DNA from: Sphingobacteriales bacterium 46-32
Lineage (GTDB): Bacteria; Bacteroidota; Bacteroidia; Chitinophagales; Chitinophagaceae
NCBI GenBank assembly: GCA_001898485.1
Contig: MKTY01000017.1
Span: forward strand, 1 to 64,000
DNA length: 64,000 nucleotides
Direction of reading: 5' to 3'
The notes beneath the pieces were generated by a model, which saw only the letters and a list, made by a program, of their open reading frames with translations, was not told the DNA's origin and searched no databases. Made by a program: the position numbers and the translations under genes. Below, piece after piece: positions 6,806 through 16,758 of this stretch (positions are counted from its first letter, which is position 1; the number at the start of each line of letters is the position of its first letter).

Positions 6806-8428
6806 TTATTTAGAATAGAATAAGCTTTTGTCTGATTGCAGATCGGTCATTTCATTTCCCTGCAAACCGTACTGATCAAGCGACTGACCAACACCGATAG
6901 CTCCCAGAACCGTATATCCACCTTTTACATAACTGGTATTCGCAAACCGCAAAGACGGTTTATTACCTGCCGGATCGAGTACACTCAATGCCAGCAGATA
7001 CCGGCCCTTGGGTACACCTGAAACTTTCAGCTGTTCATCGATTGTGTAAATAGATGCTTCTTTACTATAAATCTGTTTGCCTTCATCCCAATCATCGCCG
7101 GGCATCCACTGACTGATCTTTACATTTTTCAATATGGTGCTCCAGACCGGTCGCTTCGTTTTGGGATCGAGGAGTGATACCTGCACCGGCCAGTCATAAT
7201 AAAAAGGCGAAGAACCTGTATTGGTCACAGTAAAGCGGATTGACAATTTTTTACCATTATCTATCCGTGCGCTATAGTTCGCCTTGTCAATAACAAACCG
7301 ATACCCCAGTGCCTTTTGCAGATTGGCCGCTGCCTCTTTAAAAGCAGGATCTTCAAAATTGGCCCAGGTAATACCACCCAGGTGATTACAATGCAGATTA
7401 CGAATCTGCTTCATCGTAAGTTTGAAAAACTCCGGATCGGTCACTACCTGCTCGAAGCTTTTGAACCGGGCCAGCGAACCCCAGTTCCAGGTGATCTCTC
7501 CACCTATGGGCTGCGTCTTCCAGCGATCACCCAGTTTCCGCATTTCTTCATACCCCCTCACCTCTTCCTGTGGCTGCGACCAGGAGTCCCAGTAGATGCC
7601 GAATTCGTAATCTTTGAACTCATAGGCATACCGCACCATTATTTTTTTATTCTTAAAGGCTTTGGCAAAAGCATCACCCAGCACTTTTTCCATGCCGGGT
7701 ATCCAGGTGCGGTTAGCAACATGCTCCGGTTCATCATGAGGAGGCCAGTAGGTTGAAAGATCCGGGTCATGATGCTCGCCCCATTCGCCGATAATCCCCA
7801 TCTCTACATAAGCCACCCGCGGATCATTGTCCCAGGCCTTACCCAGCTTTTCGACCAGCTTTGTTACCCGCTCAGGAAAAGCCGGATCGAAATAACCGCC
7901 GGTGATCGGTGTATTTTTATCTGCGGAGTCAACGCGGGCACCCCAGGATCCGGGTATCTGCTTATACGGACTGACTTGCTCCTGAATTCCTTTGGGCCAG
8001 TGTGAACCACTGAGATCATCGGGATTTTTGGGATCCTTGGGGCGACCGCCATGCCAGGGCTCCACCCATACCAGGTATACCCTTGGAATGACTTTCATAT
8101 TCATCTCTTCGACGCCCTGCCAGCGATGATTGCTGTATGCAATGACCTTTCCCACTCCATCTGCTGCATCATCCTCGATCATATTCCACTGCATATACTC
8201 CTTGATCATGCTGCCATAAGGATAGGGATAACCGGCACGTTTTTTATCAACCCCGGGTTGAAAAAACTCCCGTAATCCTTTCATGGGGTTACGAAAAGCC
8301 TGTGGATATTCTGCCAAATCAACACGCACCATACCACGCGGCACCGGGGGTAAATCATCCTGCGCAACGGATGCCTCTGCTATCATTGACAGCATCGCCA
8401 TCAACAGTATTTTCTTTAAAAAATGCAT
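6806..8428 (-). CDS. DUF4832-type glycosidase-like protein, periplasmic paralogue
   Basis: 540 aa with a cleavable signal peptide (cut after about residue 22, ASVA^Q). NPMKGL at 47-52 corresponds to the NPxRGF motif that opens DUF4874/DUF4832 proteins. The centre looks like a TIM barrel: GIIGEWGEHH (Glu215/Glu218) and PIGGEITWNW (Glu311) have the spacing and setting of the acid/base and nucleophile Glu of clan-A glycosidases. Residues about 385-520 form a beta-sandwich (TVTNTGSSPFYYDWPVQVSL). No activity is established for the family as far as I know. The operon context suggests a riboside or nucleoside-derived glycoside substrate. Close paralogue of the preceding gene (12-nt gap). Confidence 0.75.
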   Translation of the reverse strand: MHFLKKILLMAMLSMIAEASVAQDDLPPVPRGMVRVDLAEYPQAFRNPMKGLREFFQPGVDKKRAGYPYPYGSMIKEYMQWNMIEDDAADGVGKVIAYSNHRWQGVEEMNMKVIPRVYLVWVEPWHGGRPKDPKNPDDLSGSHWPKGIQEQVSPYKQIPGSWGARVDSADKNTPITGGYFDPAFPERVTKLVEKLGKAWDNDPRVAYVEMGIIGEWGEHHDPDLSTYWPPHDEPEHVANRTWIPGMEKVLGDAFAKAFKNKKIMVRYAYEFKDYEFGIYWDSWSQPQEEVRGYEEMRKLGDRWKTQPIGGEITWNWGSLARFKSFEQVVTDPEFFKLTMKQIRNLHCNHLGGITWANFEDPAFKEAAANLQKALGYRFVIDKANYSARIDNGKKLSIRFTVTNTGSSPFYYDWPVQVSLLDPKTKRPVWSTILKNVKISQWMPGDDWDEGKQIYSKEASIYTIDEQLKVSGVPKGRYLLALSVLDPAGNKPSLRFANTSYVKGGYTVLGAIGVGQSLDQYGLQGNEMTDLQSDKSLFYSK

Positions 8429-8440
8429 CGTTGATTGATC

Positions 8441-10069
8441 TTATTGTTTTTTATATTTCAGTGTGCGGTCATCCTTCATACTGCGGAATTCAGTAGCAGG
8501 AATTTCATAATTCTCCAGCTCTTTATTGATCCCGATATACCCCATAGGGTGGCGACCACCGATAAAATAATTTTCAATAGCAAAACGCAGGGAAGGCTCC
8601 ATACCCGCCGGATCGAGTACCGAAACAGCAATCACATACTCCTGCTCAGGTAAATCGGTATCGAGTGTTATCTCTTTTTCTATCTGATACACCGGCGGAG
8701 CACTCAGGTATTTGCTGGTAGCTTTATCCCAGTTGTCGCCGGGCATCCACTCGGATATATTCACCCCATCGAGCACCTTACCCCACACTTTTTTCTTTGT
8801 GCGTTTATTGAGCAGTGCAATCTCCACAGGCCAGTTATAGTAAAAAGGAGATGATCCATTATTGACCACCTTAAAAGACACTTTAAAGGGTTTGTTCTTT
8901 TCGATACGGCCGGGATAAGTAAAATCTGACAACACATAGTTATACCCCATTGACTTTTGCAGCAATTCGGCATTTACCTTAAACTCTGTATTATCGAAAT
9001 TGGCCCAGGTAATGCCACCCAGGTGATTGTTGTGCAGGTTGCGGATCTGCTCAATCACTTCTGTGCGCGTAGCAGGATCGGCTACTACCTGTTCAAATGA
9101 ATTGAAGCGTGAAAGGCCTCCCCAGTTCCAGGTAATCTCGCCGCCAATGGGCTGTGTCTTCCAGCGGTCGCCCAGCTTTTTCATTTCTTCATAACCCCGC
9201 ACTTTCTCTTCGGGCTGCGACCAGGAATCCCAATAGATACCGAATTCATAATCTTTGAACTCGTAGGCATAGCGCACCATTACTTTTTTATTCTTAAAGG
9301 CCGACTTGAATGCATCGCCCAGCGTTTTCTCCATACCAGGTATATACGTACGGTTAGCTACGTGAGCAGGTTCATCATGTGGCAGCCAGTAAGTAGAAAT
9401 GTTGGGATCATGCTGCTCACCCCATTCACCGATAATGCCCATTTCCACATAAGCCACACGCGGATCATTATCCCAGGCTTCACCCGCTTTTGCTACCAGC
9501 GCTTTTACCCGGTCCTGGAAAGTGGGATAAAAATAGCCACCGGTAATAGGAGTTACGTCATCATCTACACGTACCTGCCCGGGAATATCTGCAGGCCAGT
9601 GCCAGCCATTGAGATCATCGGGATTGTTGGTATAGGTGTTTTTGGCAACACCACCATGCCAGGGCTCCATCCATACGATATAAATGCGGGGAATCACTTT
9701 CATGTTTATATCCTCCACTCCTGCCCAGCGGTGATTGCTGTAGGCAATGATCTTATCTACGCCATCAGAAGCATAATTCTCGAGCATGTTCCACTGCATG
9801 TATTCCTTAATAAGCGTTCCATAGGGGTAAGGATAATCAGAACGCTTTGGATCAAAACCCGGAGCAAAAAATTCCCGCAGCCCCTTCATGGGGTTACGGA
9901 TAGCTCCGGTAAACTCTGCAGGGTGAACCGTCACGATACCATTAGCTACTTCTACTTTCGGCTCTACTGCCACCTCCGGAAATACTTCCGGCTTTATCTT
10001 TTGACAGGATGCAGCCAGCAGCGCAAGCGACACGGCAGCAAGACCTATTTTTTTATATTGAATTGTCAT
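8441..10069 (-). CDS. DUF4832-type glycosidase-like lipoprotein
   Basis: 542 aa paralogue of the 6806-8428 protein, sharing long identical blocks (GEWGEQHDPNISTYW, IGGEITWNWGGLSRF). It differs at the N-terminus: lipobox LALLAASC (Cys22) instead of a cleaved signal peptide. One paralogue is thus membrane-anchored and the other soluble. The candidate catalytic Glu pair is retained in both. It follows susD by 25 nt in the operon, so it is probably made together with the outer-membrane import complex. Function as a glycoside hydrolase is inferred from fold-like motifs and context. Confidence 0.75.
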   Translation of the reverse strand: MTIQYKKIGLAAVSLALLAASCQKIKPEVFPEVAVEPKVEVANGIVTVHPAEFTGAIRNPMKGLREFFAPGFDPKRSDYPYPYGTLIKEYMQWNMLENYASDGVDKIIAYSNHRWAGVEDINMKVIPRIYIVWMEPWHGGVAKNTYTNNPDDLNGWHWPADIPGQVRVDDDVTPITGGYFYPTFQDRVKALVAKAGEAWDNDPRVAYVEMGIIGEWGEQHDPNISTYWLPHDEPAHVANRTYIPGMEKTLGDAFKSAFKNKKVMVRYAYEFKDYEFGIYWDSWSQPEEKVRGYEEMKKLGDRWKTQPIGGEITWNWGGLSRFNSFEQVVADPATRTEVIEQIRNLHNNHLGGITWANFDNTEFKVNAELLQKSMGYNYVLSDFTYPGRIEKNKPFKVSFKVVNNGSSPFYYNWPVEIALLNKRTKKKVWGKVLDGVNISEWMPGDNWDKATSKYLSAPPVYQIEKEITLDTDLPEQEYVIAVSVLDPAGMEPSLRFAIENYFIGGRHPMGYIGINKELENYEIPATEFRSMKDDRTLKYKKQ

Positions 10070-10094
10070 CTTTAATCAGAATTTGAGTGAAGGA

Positions 10095-11522
10095 TTAGTA
10101 CCCGGGATTGTTTGCGGTAATTGCTTCGTTGGCATCCAGCGCTGCCTGTGGCAGTGGATACAGGTTATGATGATCCTGAATGGCGATACCGGCGCGATCT
10201 GCCAGGTATTGCTTCAGTTTACCAAAACGGATCAGATCAAAACGACGGAGGTGCTCAAAACAAAGCTCATGCAGGCGTTCCTGCAGTACCACGTCGGCAA
10301 ACTGCTGCTGGCTGAGGTTGTCGGCTGCCGTAATATCGGCAATACCTGCGCGGCGACGCACCTGGTTGATTGCATCATATTTGGCTGTAGTGCCGTCGTT
10401 CACCGCATTGAGTGCTTCGGCTTTCATCAGCAACACATCTGCATAACGAATGAGAATAAAATTGAGCTGGTCGTCTTCAATTACATTCCCAAATTCAGGA
10501 TCCCAGAACTTATTGTTACAGGCGGGCGACTGCGTCACCCCATTATAAGAGGTAAGGAAAAAGGCCGTCTTGCGCTTATCGGTATTCTCAAAACTATTGT
10601 ACACGTAATTGGTTGGACCAAAACCACCCCAGCCACCAAAGTTGGTCGGGCCACCTACACCACGCGGACCCCAGTAGCTGTGCTGAATGCTTCCCTCCAG
10701 CCCCCATGAACCGGAGTGGCGGAACTGTACTTCAAAAATGTTCTCATACTCTGCATTCTTGTTTTTGGGATGAAAGATATCTTTCAGGTTAGTGTATAAA
10801 TGAAATTTACCATCGAGTTTGTTGCAATACACCAGCGCATCGCCGGGTTTACCCCATTGCAGGTAAATGCGGGCCAGGAAAGCCTGTGCCGCATAAGAAG
10901 TAGCGCGTCCTTTGTCTGCAGCATTGGGCCAGGTAGTGGGCAATGCTGCTTCCGCATCTTTCATATCCTGTGTGATGAGCTGATATACTTCATCGACAGT
11001 GGCACGGGGTTTCATGATCTCCTCATCAATAGATGATTTAGTCCACAAGGGCACGCCGCCATACATTTTTACGAGGTCGAAATAATAAATGGCCCGCAGA
11101 AATTTGGCCTGCGCCACCATCAGCGTCCTTGTATTGTTATCAACAACACCAGCCGGCATATCTATTACTGCATTGCTGCGTTTCACGCCTTCATAACACA
11201 CCCGATAATGATCCTGGAAAAAAGGGTGACTGGCGCTGAAGGTGTACATCTTCAGCTCCGAATAGGCTGCCCAACCCAGATCATAAGGCTCCACTTCATC
11301 GGTACCAAATTCGGAAAGAGTGATCGTATACTTTCCTACAAATACCCGTTGCATGGCAGCATAAGCCGCATTGAGGGTTTTCTGCCAGTCTTCCGGAGTG
11401 GTATAGGCATTCTCCGGTGTCTGAATACTACGGGGATCTTCGGTCAGGAACTTGCGGCAACTGCTCAGCGCCAGCAAGGCTACAATGATGATGAAATAAT
11501 TCTTTTTCATATTGCAATTCAT
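10095..11522 (-). CDS. SusD/RagB-family outer-membrane nutrient-binding lipoprotein
   Basis: 475 aa. Lipobox LALSSCRKF (Cys22) followed by the usual FLTEDP of SusD proteins, the TPR-like N-terminal half (AYAAMQRVFVGKY, QAKFLRAIYYFDLVKMYGGVPLW) and the conserved C-terminus (ILIRYADVLLMKAEALN, RRRAGI, LQERLHELCFEHLRRFDLIRFGKL). SusD caps the SusC channel and captures ligand at the cell surface. Its ATG overlaps the stop of susC as TAATG, indicating translational coupling. An internal Met (residue 5) is also a reasonable start. In this operon the ligand is likely a nucleoside or riboside. Confidence 0.93.
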   Translation of the reverse strand: MNCNMKKNYFIIIVALLALSSCRKFLTEDPRSIQTPENAYTTPEDWQKTLNAAYAAMQRVFVGKYTITLSEFGTDEVEPYDLGWAAYSELKMYTFSASHPFFQDHYRVCYEGVKRSNAVIDMPAGVVDNNTRTLMVAQAKFLRAIYYFDLVKMYGGVPLWTKSSIDEEIMKPRATVDEVYQLITQDMKDAEAALPTTWPNAADKGRATSYAAQAFLARIYLQWGKPGDALVYCNKLDGKFHLYTNLKDIFHPKNKNAEYENIFEVQFRHSGSWGLEGSIQHSYWGPRGVGGPTNFGGWGGFGPTNYVYNSFENTDKRKTAFFLTSYNGVTQSPACNNKFWDPEFGNVIEDDQLNFILIRYADVLLMKAEALNAVNDGTTAKYDAINQVRRRAGIADITAADNLSQQQFADVVLQERLHELCFEHLRRFDLIRFGKLKQYLADRAGIAIQDHHNLYPLPQAALDANEAITANNPGY

Positions 11523-14467
11523 TAGAAGTTGATTGAAAGGCCAGCCATAAAGGTTCTGGCATTGGGATAGGGGTTTGTATTATCACCCGACTCTACATCA
11601 TACCCGGTAAACTGTGTCCAGGTAAATGCATTCTGCACAGAAGCGTATACGCGCATACCGGTCGATTTGATACGGCGCACGAAACTGCTGGCGGGGAAAC
11701 TGTATCCGAGTTCAATATTGCGCAGGCGCAGATAATCGCCTTTTTGCAGGTTGGCATCGGTACCATCACCATTGGCATAGGGACTGCCTACACGCGGAGC
11801 GGGATAACGCTGGCTGGGGCGCGTAGGCGTCCAGTAGCCATTGTAATAATCCACACCCATATTACCCCATGTATTGAAAGCATTGAGATAACGGTTGAGC
11901 GAATTGTTGATCATATGTCCGCCTGCGTAGGTAAAGAATGTAATCAGGTCAAATCCTTTATACTTGAATGTATTGGTAAAACTTCCGTAGAACTTAGGTA
12001 CTGCCACACCGGCAAACTGCCGGTCATCGCCGTTGATCACACCATCTTTATTAACATCTACCACTTTGCGGTCACCAGGCTGGGCATTATACTGCGCAGC
12101 CTGCGCTGCTTCGCTCGTTTGCCAGATACCATCCGACTTCAGCGTATAGAAAAGATTGATAGGCTGACCTACAAACAACGACTTATTTACATCCAGTTTA
12201 CCACCATACAACTCGGCAATCTTATTCTGGTTATAAGAAATATTACCGGCCGTTGTCCAGCTAAAATCGCGGGTGCTGATGTTTACGGTAGTCAGCGAAA
12301 GCTCAATACCTTTATTATCGATCTGGCCAATATTCGTCAGCGAATTATCAAAGCCTGACTCGATCGGCAATGGCACCAGCCACAGCAGATCAGTTGTTTT
12401 CTTGTAATAGGCATCGAGTGTACCGGCTATCCGGTTTTTGAAGAAGCCGAAGTCGATCCCGATATCAAACTGGTTAGCTTTTTCCCAGGTGAGGTTGGGA
12501 TTGGCAATCGTGTTCTGCACAGAACCGGTAGCCAGGTTACCACCAAAAACATAATCAGCCCACTCACCACCCTGGCCGATTGTAGCGGCGTAGGCATAAT
12601 CACCGATATTCTGATTACCGAGTTTACCTGCACTCAAACGCAGCTTCAGTTCACTTACCGCTCCGGCATTTTCCATAAACTGCTCATTCGATATACGCCA
12701 GGCCAGTGCGGCTGACGGGAAGAAGCCCCAGCGATGTCCCGGTGCAAAGCGTGATGAACCATCCTGACGCATGGTAACGGTAAACAGGTAGCGATCATCA
12801 AAATTGTAATTCACCCGGCCATAATAGGAAGTAAGCGTAGACGCCGATGCATAGGAATAGTTGGGACCATGGTTTTGTGCGCCACCCAGATTATCGTATC
12901 CCAGAATGGGAGAAAGGTTTTTGGAGTCGGCCGTCGTACTTTCATAATCATATTTGGATGCAGAAAAACCACCCATCACCACAAACCTGTGCCGGTCGCT
13001 CAGTTCAAAATTATAGGTAGCCGTATTCTCTGTCTGCATATATCTTTTCTTGCCGTTGAACTTTACGGCATGACCACCATCGGGATAATGTTGTCCCATG
13101 CGGCCATCTTCATAAGAATTCACATTGAAAAATTCGAGCTCGGCTCCGTTATCGGAACGGATCTTCAGGTTTTTGATTGGTTCGATTTCGAAGTATACCG
13201 ATCCTACTGCACGGCTCTTGGCAGTACTCTTATCGAGCAGATCCACGATAGCTACCGGGTTGGCCTTGGTATTAAGGAATCCATCGAAGTAATCGCCATT
13301 GCTGGTAAAGATAGGCGCTGTAGGCTGTGAACTGATGGCGCTAAACATAGTACCATAGCCGGAATCACCTTCTTCGTTGATATTTTTCAATTTTGATTCA
13401 ATGATATTGAAGCGGATGCCGGTCCGGAGCCAATCCATTGTCTGCGCGTCCATATTGTAACGAAGCGTTACTTTCCGGAATGATGAGTTTTTGATTGTAC
13501 CGATCTGGTTGTAATAATCAGCGCCCAGGAAATGGGTTACTTTTTCATTACCACCGGAGATACCGAGGTTATAGTTGCTGAAACTTCCGTTCTGAGTGAT
13601 GGCATCCTGCCAGTCGGTGCTTTCGCCACGGCTCAGCAGGCGCAGCTCTTCCGAGGTCCAGGTATAATCAGGCACCGCTTTAGATGCCAGCTCATAATAC
13701 TGCTGGGCATTCATCATCTTTTGTTTGTTGAGCATCCGCTGGGTGCCGCTATTAACATTCAGTGTCACACGTCCTTTACCTTTTACGCCTTTGCGTGTAG
13801 TAACCAGTATCACACCATTTGAACCGCGCGAGCCATAAATAGCAGCCGAAGACGCGTCCTTTAATACTTCAATCGATTCAATATCGCCCTGTGAAAGATC
13901 CTGCAGACCTCCTTCTACGGGAATACCATCTACCACATACAGTGGAGCATTACCGGCCCGCAGTGAACCTGAACCGCGGATAACCACAGAAGCATCACCG
14001 CCGGGTTTTACGGAGCCGGTAGATACGAATACACCGGCGGCCAGTCCCTGCAGGGCGCTCGTAGCAGTACCCACGCGTGCATTTTTCAATCCATCAGGCT
14101 TAATGGTAGTTACTGATCCGGTCAGGTCACTTTTTTTGGTGGAACCATACCCTATTATCACCACATCGTTGAGGTTAACCGCTGCGCTGATCAGTTGAAT
14201 ATTGATCGTAAAATCGTTGCCCACGACAACAGTTTTGGAGACCATTCCCGTATGAGAGAATTCAATTATTTCCCCTTTATCTGCCTGGAGTGTAAAGCGT
14301 CCGGCAGAGTCAGTAGCAGTGCCGCGTTTTGTATTCTTAACGGATACCGATACACCTGCCAGGGGCATATTGACCTCATCGGTGACCAGTCCGTTGATTT
14401 TAGTCTGTGCATACAGCAGGCTGGTACACAGCAAACCGATGCATGCAAAAAATAGTTTTTTATACAT
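11522..14467 (-). CDS. SusC/RagA-family TonB-linked outer-membrane transporter
   Basis: 981 aa. Signal peptide 1-20, carboxypeptidase-like regulatory domain about 24-100 (INGLVTDEVNMPLAGVSVSV), TonB-box motif NDVVIIGYG, plug domain (NAPLYVVDGIPVEGG, DIESIEVLKDASSAAIYGSR, NGVILVTTRKG), then a beta barrel to the C-terminal FMAGLSINF. It forms the TonB-driven import pore with the SusD protein encoded next. The length is typical. Preceded by the TIG/Lcl lipoprotein gene (51-nt gap). Confidence 0.95.
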   Translation of the reverse strand: MYKKLFFACIGLLCTSLLYAQTKINGLVTDEVNMPLAGVSVSVKNTKRGTATDSAGRFTLQADKGEIIEFSHTGMVSKTVVVGNDFTINIQLISAAVNLNDVVIIGYGSTKKSDLTGSVTTIKPDGLKNARVGTATSALQGLAAGVFVSTGSVKPGGDASVVIRGSGSLRAGNAPLYVVDGIPVEGGLQDLSQGDIESIEVLKDASSAAIYGSRGSNGVILVTTRKGVKGKGRVTLNVNSGTQRMLNKQKMMNAQQYYELASKAVPDYTWTSEELRLLSRGESTDWQDAITQNGSFSNYNLGISGGNEKVTHFLGADYYNQIGTIKNSSFRKVTLRYNMDAQTMDWLRTGIRFNIIESKLKNINEEGDSGYGTMFSAISSQPTAPIFTSNGDYFDGFLNTKANPVAIVDLLDKSTAKSRAVGSVYFEIEPIKNLKIRSDNGAELEFFNVNSYEDGRMGQHYPDGGHAVKFNGKKRYMQTENTATYNFELSDRHRFVVMGGFSASKYDYESTTADSKNLSPILGYDNLGGAQNHGPNYSYASASTLTSYYGRVNYNFDDRYLFTVTMRQDGSSRFAPGHRWGFFPSAALAWRISNEQFMENAGAVSELKLRLSAGKLGNQNIGDYAYAATIGQGGEWADYVFGGNLATGSVQNTIANPNLTWEKANQFDIGIDFGFFKNRIAGTLDAYYKKTTDLLWLVPLPIESGFDNSLTNIGQIDNKGIELSLTTVNISTRDFSWTTAGNISYNQNKIAELYGGKLDVNKSLFVGQPINLFYTLKSDGIWQTSEAAQAAQYNAQPGDRKVVDVNKDGVINGDDRQFAGVAVPKFYGSFTNTFKYKGFDLITFFTYAGGHMINNSLNRYLNAFNTWGNMGVDYYNGYWTPTRPSQRYPAPRVGSPYANGDGTDANLQKGDYLRLRNIELGYSFPASSFVRRIKSTGMRVYASVQNAFTWTQFTGYDVESGDNTNPYPNARTFMAGLSINF

Positions 14468-14517
14468 AGCCGTATGTTGTAATTATTTGAAGACTTGAGT
14501 TAGATAGCCGTAAAGGA

Positions 14518-15678
14518 TCAGAAAGAACGGATGGCGCGCACGCCGATCTTCCATCCTTCCTTATCCGAATTGCCGGATACGATATTGACGGCTTCATAAA
14601 AATTGACATAGAATGCCGACCAGCCAGCGGCATCGCCATCGCCTTCGCTGGAACTCCAGTAGTTGTTGGCAGGCATACCAGCGCCGTGGGCCCAGAGCAT
14701 GTCTTTGGCTTTGAACAATTCTATCAATTCCTGTTGAGAGGGAAGAAACCAGTCGGTATAGGTATCTCCGTTGACGGTCACACTCAGCTCATCGCAGAGC
14801 TCAAATGCGGCTTTTTTATTATTCCAGTTGGAGAAATTCTGACGGAATGTAACCATTTTGGCCTGCAGCTTACTGGTATTACTCTTACCAGCGCCCAGGT
14901 CTTTGCTGGTGCCGGCGGCGCCGGAGAGCGCCACGCCCGGACCAAACTGTTCAACGGCCGTACCGGTATTGGTTTTATTAACAATATAGCCATGAAGTCT
15001 GCTGCTTTCGGTGTAGTAAACGACACCGCCACCTACTTCATCACCCACATTTACCTGGATGCCGATCGTTCCCAGGATGGTTTTGCGTTGTGTACCGCGG
15101 GTCACGATCACATTATTTACCCCATACACATCGGCAGGTAACTGAAAGCTGAGTCCCTGTGCGGTCACCGTAGTGGGAATGGAAATCACTTTATCAGCGG
15201 GGTAGAAGGAAGCCGTGAGCTGTATCATGTCTCCTGACTCAAAACCTTCGCCACCGATATTGACGGTAGCGCCCAGCGCAAACGGAGTCGTTGGCATGAC
15301 CACATTCTCCAGTACAATCACAAAAGGCACACGCAGTTCGCCATCGAGTGTGGTTTGTTTTCCGGCACGTTCAATAGTCACCGTATACGCACCACCGGCT
15401 TCGCGGGGTACCAGAATGCGGATCGACTCATCGGTTACTTCCAGTACTTCTACCTGGGTCATACCATTGTCGTCCTCAATAAATACTTTATCAGATACAT
15501 CAAAGCCTTTGCCGCGGATCGTAGCCGGGCTACCGGGCATCACATCATTTTCATTGGGAAAAACAATGTTTTTAAGGATGGGGGCAATAGGCACCGGAGG
15601 CGGTGCATCGTCTTTTTTGCAGGAGATAATGCCTCCGGCAAAAAAGACAGCGAGCAAGCAAATCGCTACTTTTTTCAT
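14518..15678 (-). CDS. Surface lipoprotein with TIG repeats and an Lcl/DUF1566 C-terminal domain
   Basis: 386 aa. Lipobox followed by CKKDDAPPP, a strong match to the Bacteroidota surface-export signal (acidic pair after Lys next to Cys). Two IPT/TIG immunoglobulin-like domains follow (about 35-115 and 120-205). The last 180 residues match the Lcl C-terminal (DUF1566) domain: WFLPSQQELIELF, NYWSSSE and the closing GVRAIRSF. That domain occurs in adhesins that bind glycosaminoglycans. Placed directly upstream of susC, it is in the slot usually held by SusE/SusF-type surface binding proteins and may be the extra ligand binder of this system. Confidence 0.75.
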   Translation of the reverse strand: MKKVAICLLAVFFAGGIISCKKDDAPPPVPIAPILKNIVFPNENDVMPGSPATIRGKGFDVSDKVFIEDDNGMTQVEVLEVTDESIRILVPREAGGAYTVTIERAGKQTTLDGELRVPFVIVLENVVMPTTPFALGATVNIGGEGFESGDMIQLTASFYPADKVISIPTTVTAQGLSFQLPADVYGVNNVIVTRGTQRKTILGTIGIQVNVGDEVGGGVVYYTESSRLHGYIVNKTNTGTAVEQFGPGVALSGAAGTSKDLGAGKSNTSKLQAKMVTFRQNFSNWNNKKAAFELCDELSVTVNGDTYTDWFLPSQQELIELFKAKDMLWAHGAGMPANNYWSSSEGDGDAAGWSAFYVNFYEAVNIVSGNSDKEGWKIGVRAIRSF

Positions 15679-15729
15679 TTGACAGTCGTTTTTGTTTCAC
15701 GAAAGGGGGTTAATCAACGAAACGGTTAT

Positions 15730-16731
15730 TCAAAGACCTGCTGCAATCACCAGTGCCAGGCCTGCTACAAACAGGATAAACATGGCTGCAATCAGGTTTT
15801 TAACTTGTTTTGAACTGCCGGCAAATTCTTTCCAGATCAGCACGCCCCAGATGGCGGCTACCAGGGTGGCACCCTGGCCAAGACCATAGGAAATGGCCGG
15901 ACCGGCCTTGCCGGCTGCAATGAGATTAAAAAGATTTCCAAGGGCCCAGATAGAGCCACCGAGGATACCGATAAAATGCAGGGGTGTGCGGCCTTTGAAA
16001 TATTCCGCATAGCTGATCGGTGATCCCTGCAGGGGACGCCTCATCATCACCGTATTGAACAGCAGGTTGCTGAGCAGGATACCAGCAGCAAACACTACCG
16101 ATGCCGTATAGGGTGTCATCTTCTCTGCTTCAGGATTCACAAAATTGTCGAGATCCATAGCACCTGCCACAAAGCGATAGAAAAATGACATAAGCAAACC
16201 CGCTACGATGGAAAGAAGGATACCTTTTGCACCGGCTTTGGAAACCGTGGCTGTTTTTTTCTTATACGCTACTGCATTCAGTATTATCGCCAGCGACACC
16301 AGTGCCACACCGGCAAAGAGCAGCAATGGATCACCTTTCTGGTGACTCGCATAGTTGATGATAACACCTACGACCAGCGCCAGGCCGATTCCTACCGGGA
16401 ATGCTACTGACATACCGGCAATAGCAATGGCCGAACTCAGGAGAATATTGGCCAGGTTAAAGATGATGCCGCCAAGCAGGGCACTGCCGATATTAGCATT
16501 GGAAGCCTGCTGCAGATCGGCCATAAAAGGACGTCCCTGATCACCATTGCTGCCCAGTGTAAAAGCAGCCAGCAGTGAAAAAAGGAAAATACCGATCACA
16601 TAGTCCCAGTAAAATAATTCATAGCGCCAGCGGCCTGCCGCCAGCTTTTGCGTATTGGCCCAGGAGCCCCAGCACAACATGGTGATGACGCAAAAGACAA
16701 TAGCCAAAGGATAACTTTCGACGATAAACAT
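15730..16731 (-). CDS. GRP-family sugar (probably ribose) permease
   Basis: 333 aa, about ten hydrophobic segments arranged as two similar halves. The start MFIVESYPLAIVFCVITMLCWGSWANTQKL (given here only as a description of the first helix) carries the C-W-G-S-W-A-N motif typical of the GRP/RbsU-GlcU branch of the drug/metabolite superfamily. These proteins move monosaccharides across the inner membrane. Its place 28 nt after ribokinase makes ribose the likely cargo. Rhamnose or glucose cannot be excluded from sequence alone. Confidence 0.75.
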   Translation of the reverse strand: MFIVESYPLAIVFCVITMLCWGSWANTQKLAAGRWRYELFYWDYVIGIFLFSLLAAFTLGSNGDQGRPFMADLQQASNANIGSALLGGIIFNLANILLSSAIAIAGMSVAFPVGIGLALVVGVIINYASHQKGDPLLLFAGVALVSLAIILNAVAYKKKTATVSKAGAKGILLSIVAGLLMSFFYRFVAGAMDLDNFVNPEAEKMTPYTASVVFAAGILLSNLLFNTVMMRRPLQGSPISYAEYFKGRTPLHFIGILGGSIWALGNLFNLIAAGKAGPAISYGLGQGATLVAAIWGVLIWKEFAGSSKQVKNLIAAMFILFVAGLALVIAAGL

Positions 16732-16758
16732 ATGACAGCAATTAAGGGGTTAGTTTGG

